From positions 1 to 34,858 of the forward strand of contig JAJZAL010000023.1 of NCBI GenBank assembly GCA_021799405.1: a stretch of DNA of 34,858 nucleotides, written 5' to 3'. The stretch's first letter is position 1. Each line of letters opens with the position of its first letter. The DNA comes from Acidobacteriota bacterium (GTDB lineage: Bacteria > Acidobacteriota > Terriglobia > Terriglobales > Acidobacteriaceae). The position numbers were made by a program, and so were the translations under genes. The notes beneath the pieces are model-generated. The model made no database searches. It had not been told where the DNA came from and worked only from the letters and a program-made list of their open reading frames with translations. This document shows, piece by piece, positions 32,971 to 34,858 of the stretch.

Positions 32971-34858
32971 GTGATCATGAGGAGTGGAAACTTGCAAAAC
33001 GTCGTGAAAGCCGGTTTGAGGCAGGCCCTCTCACTTTCTCTTCTTTTCCTTGTTGGCGGGGCGTTTTGCCCAGCGCAAAACGCGGTTCCCGCGCAGAACC
33101 AGCCTGCGGCGCCAAGTCCGGCCCCGGCGCAGACTCTCACTCCGGAACAGCGCGCCGAGTCCATCGTCAAGCAGATGACGCTCGACGAAAAGATCTCGCA
33201 GATTCACGGCAGCTCATCGGGCGAGCACTTTCGCTGGGTTGACGGCGTTCCGCGTCTCGGTGTTCCTCCGCTGCCCATGGCCAACGGCCCGGCGGGTATT
33301 GGGCCGGCCGGCCGCGTGCAGCCGCATGCCACGGCCTTTCCTGCTCCCATTGCAGTGGCCGCATCGTGGGATCGTGCCGATGCGCGTGACTACGGCGTGG
33401 TGGTTGCCGACGAGTTTCTGGACATCGGGCGCAAGATGATCGAGGGCCCTACCATCAACATCGCCCGCATCCCCTTTGCCGGCCGCACTTTTGAGGCTTA
33501 CGGCGAGGACCCGTTCCTGACGGGCGAGCTGGCCGTGGCCAATGTTGACGGTATTCAGAGCCAGCATGTGATCGCCAACATCAAGCACTTCGCGCTCAAT
33601 AACCAGGAAGTGGACCGTCAAACGGTGAGCGCCGTTGCCGATGAGCGCACCATGCGCGAGATTTATTTTCCGGCATTTGAAGAAGCGATCCTTTCGGCTC
33701 ACGCCGGATCAGTGATGTGCTCCTACAACAAGGTCAACGGCGAATACGCCTGCCAAAACAAGTTTCTGCTGACCGATGTGTTGCGCAACGACTGGCACTT
33801 TGACGGCTTTGTCGTCTCCGACTTTGGCGCGGCCCACGACGGGCCTGCTGACGCCGCGGCCGGCCTTGACCTGGAGATGCCTACGGGCAGAACCTACAAC
33901 GCCGCATTTCAGGCACAGGTGCAAAGCGGCCAGATTCCGGTCTCCACCATTGATGCGTTCCTTGTGCATCGTTACGCGACCATGATCCGCCTCGGCCTCT
34001 TCGATGAGCCGGCCACCATGTCGCCCATTCCCGAGCAGGCCGACGGCGCCATCGCCGAGAAGCTCGAAGAGCACAGCATCGTCCTGCTGCGCAACGAAAA
34101 GAACATCCTCCCGCTGGACCCCACCGGAACCGGCTCGATCGCGGTCATCGGCCCGGATGCCGACTCGCTGATGGAGGGCGGCGGCGCTGCGTACGTCCTG
34201 GCGCTGCACAAGATCACTCCGCTTCAGGCAATGCGCACACGGTTTGGCTTCGGTCGAATCCAGTTTGCGCCGGTGGGCGGGCCCGGCTTCATCGATCCGC
34301 GCGAGACCATCGACAACTCAGTGCTTGCGCCTCCACACGCGGCCGCCGATCAGCACGGGGTGCTGGCGGAATACTTTGACAACACCGATCTTTCCGGCAA
34401 GCCGATGATCACGCGCGTGGTGCGCATTCCGGAGACGCTCTCGGAGTTCGGTGGCCCGATTCCCGGCCTCACCAGCCACTTCTCGCTGCGGTGGACCGCG
34501 GAACTTACCCCGCCCGCCACCGGCGACTACACGCTCGGCACCGAGATGTGGGGCAAGATGCGGCTCTACCTCGACGGAAAGCTGATGATCGATCAATCGC
34601 AGAAGGACTCCGCGTTCACGCCCGGCACTGCGACCGTGCATCTGGATGCAAACCATACCTACGAACTGCGCGCCGAGTACATCTCTATCGGCCGCGGCGT
34701 TGCCCGCGTCTTCTGGCAGTTGCCGCAGGGAGTCGATCCACCGGGAATCGCCCAGGCCGTCGCGGCAGCGCAGAAGGCAAGCGTGGCCGTCGTATTCGCG
34801 GGAGCATGGGCGCACGAAGGCTGGGACCGCGCCTCGCTCGCGCTGCCCGGCGCGGAGG
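32971..34858 (+). CDS. secreted GH3 glycosidase with PA14 insert (3' end beyond window)
   Basis: The first 629 residues of a glycoside hydrolase family 3 enzyme, cut by the window edge. GTG 32971 is chosen because AGGAGG lies six bases upstream; ATG 32977, in frame, would be 12 bases away. A signal peptide covers about residues 1-35 (ALSLSLLFLVGGAFCPAQ). The (beta/alpha)8 domain starts near MTLDEKISQIHG. It holds NIARIPFAGRTFEAYGEDPFL, the KHFALNNQE block and the catalytic nucleophile D284 in FVVSDFGAAHD. The second domain (about residue 365 on, EEHSIVLLRNEKNILPL) is interrupted near 463-590 by a PA14-like domain (GVLAEYFDNTDLSG to VARVFWQLP). Such enzymes are often beta-glucosidases that trim plant oligosaccharides. 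The acid/base residue is probably beyond the edge. Confidence 0.92.
   Translation, partial: MIMRSGNLQNVVKAGLRQALSLSLLFLVGGAFCPAQNAVPAQNQPAAPSPAPAQTLTPEQRAESIVKQMTLDEKISQIHGSSSGEHFRWVDGVPRLGVPPLPMANGPAGIGPAGRVQPHATAFPAPIAVAASWDRADARDYGVVVADEFLDIGRKMIEGPTINIARIPFAGRTFEAYGEDPFLTGELAVANVDGIQSQHVIANIKHFALNNQEVDRQTVSAVADERTMREIYFPAFEEAILSAHAGSVMCSYNKVNGEYACQNKFLLTDVLRNDWHFDGFVVSDFGAAHDGPADAAAGLDLEMPTGRTYNAAFQAQVQSGQIPVSTIDAFLVHRYATMIRLGLFDEPATMSPIPEQADGAIAEKLEEHSIVLLRNEKNILPLDPTGTGSIAVIGPDADSLMEGGGAAYVLALHKITPLQAMRTRFGFGRIQFAPVGGPGFIDPRETIDNSVLAPPHAAADQHGVLAEYFDNTDLSGKPMITRVVRIPETLSEFGGPIPGLTSHFSLRWTAELTPPATGDYTLGTEMWGKMRLYLDGKLMIDQSQKDSAFTPGTATVHLDANHTYELRAEYISIGRGVARVFWQLPQGVDPPGIAQAVAAAQKASVAVVFAGAWAHEGWDRASLALPGAE

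Noticed and set aside
1..34858. Phage, defence or mobile-element island
   Set aside because: No integrase, transposase, toxin-antitoxin, restriction or CRISPR-associated gene, and gene composition is uniformly core-like.

Overview
The window is about 60% G+C and looks like chromosome of a soil-type Acidobacteriota, most likely class Terriglobia. This assignment is inferred from gene content: a 1118-residue Oar-like TonB-dependent receptor with a carboxypeptidase-regulatory-like N-domain, a squalene-hopene cyclase/HpnH hopanoid block, several Tat-exported sugar enzymes with RR-x-F/V signals, and purL and purF side by side. No rRNA, tRNA, CRISPR array, transposase, phage gene or integrase is visible.

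Layout. 1-3.7 kb: a secreted Gly/Asn/His-rich protein (-), then a two-gene membrane haem-like protein/YceI operon, a Tat-exported enolase-superfamily dehydratase and a small glutaredoxin-like protein (+). 4.1-8.8 kb: isoprenoid/hopanoid block, namely ispH, squalene-hopene cyclase, hpnH and a small unknown protein overlapping hpnH by ATGA. 8.9-21.8 kb: carbohydrate region. It holds a Tat-exported TIM-barrel isomerase/epimerase (-), a D-2-hydroxyacid dehydrogenase (+), an MFS organic anion transporter and LacD-type aldolase (-), then divergently a Tat-exported isomerase/epimerase, a Tat-exported Gfo/Idh/MocA oxidoreductase and the TonB receptor (+), closed by a glycerol dehydrogenase (-). 22.1-26.6 kb: a four-gene minus-strand ABC export operon (ATPase, ABC-2 permease, GldG-like auxiliary protein, DUF4340 protein). 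26.9-28.6 kb: a secreted SGNH/GDSL hydrolase (+) facing a DUF488 protein (-). 28.8-32.8 kb: purL-purF, overlapping by ATGA. 33.0 kb to the end: a secreted GH3 glycosidase with a PA14 insert, cut by the window edge.

How they fit together. The hopanoid block turns squalene into hopene and then adenosylhopane. The carbohydrate region reads as uptake by the TonB receptor, periplasmic conversion by Tat-exported oxidoreductase and isomerase, inner-membrane import by the MFS carrier, and intracellular dehydrogenase and aldolase steps; the substrate is not determinable. Two divergent, near-consensus promoters in this region, and a third candidate upstream of the dehydrogenase, carry the same palindrome, ATCGAT-N4-ATCGAT or a close variant. 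In the divergent pair it sits in exactly the same position relative to the -35 box. This is the most promising undescribed element here: a candidate small regulon whose regulator is not in the window.

Limits: all identifications are from reading translated sequence and motifs; no database search, structure prediction or folding was run.
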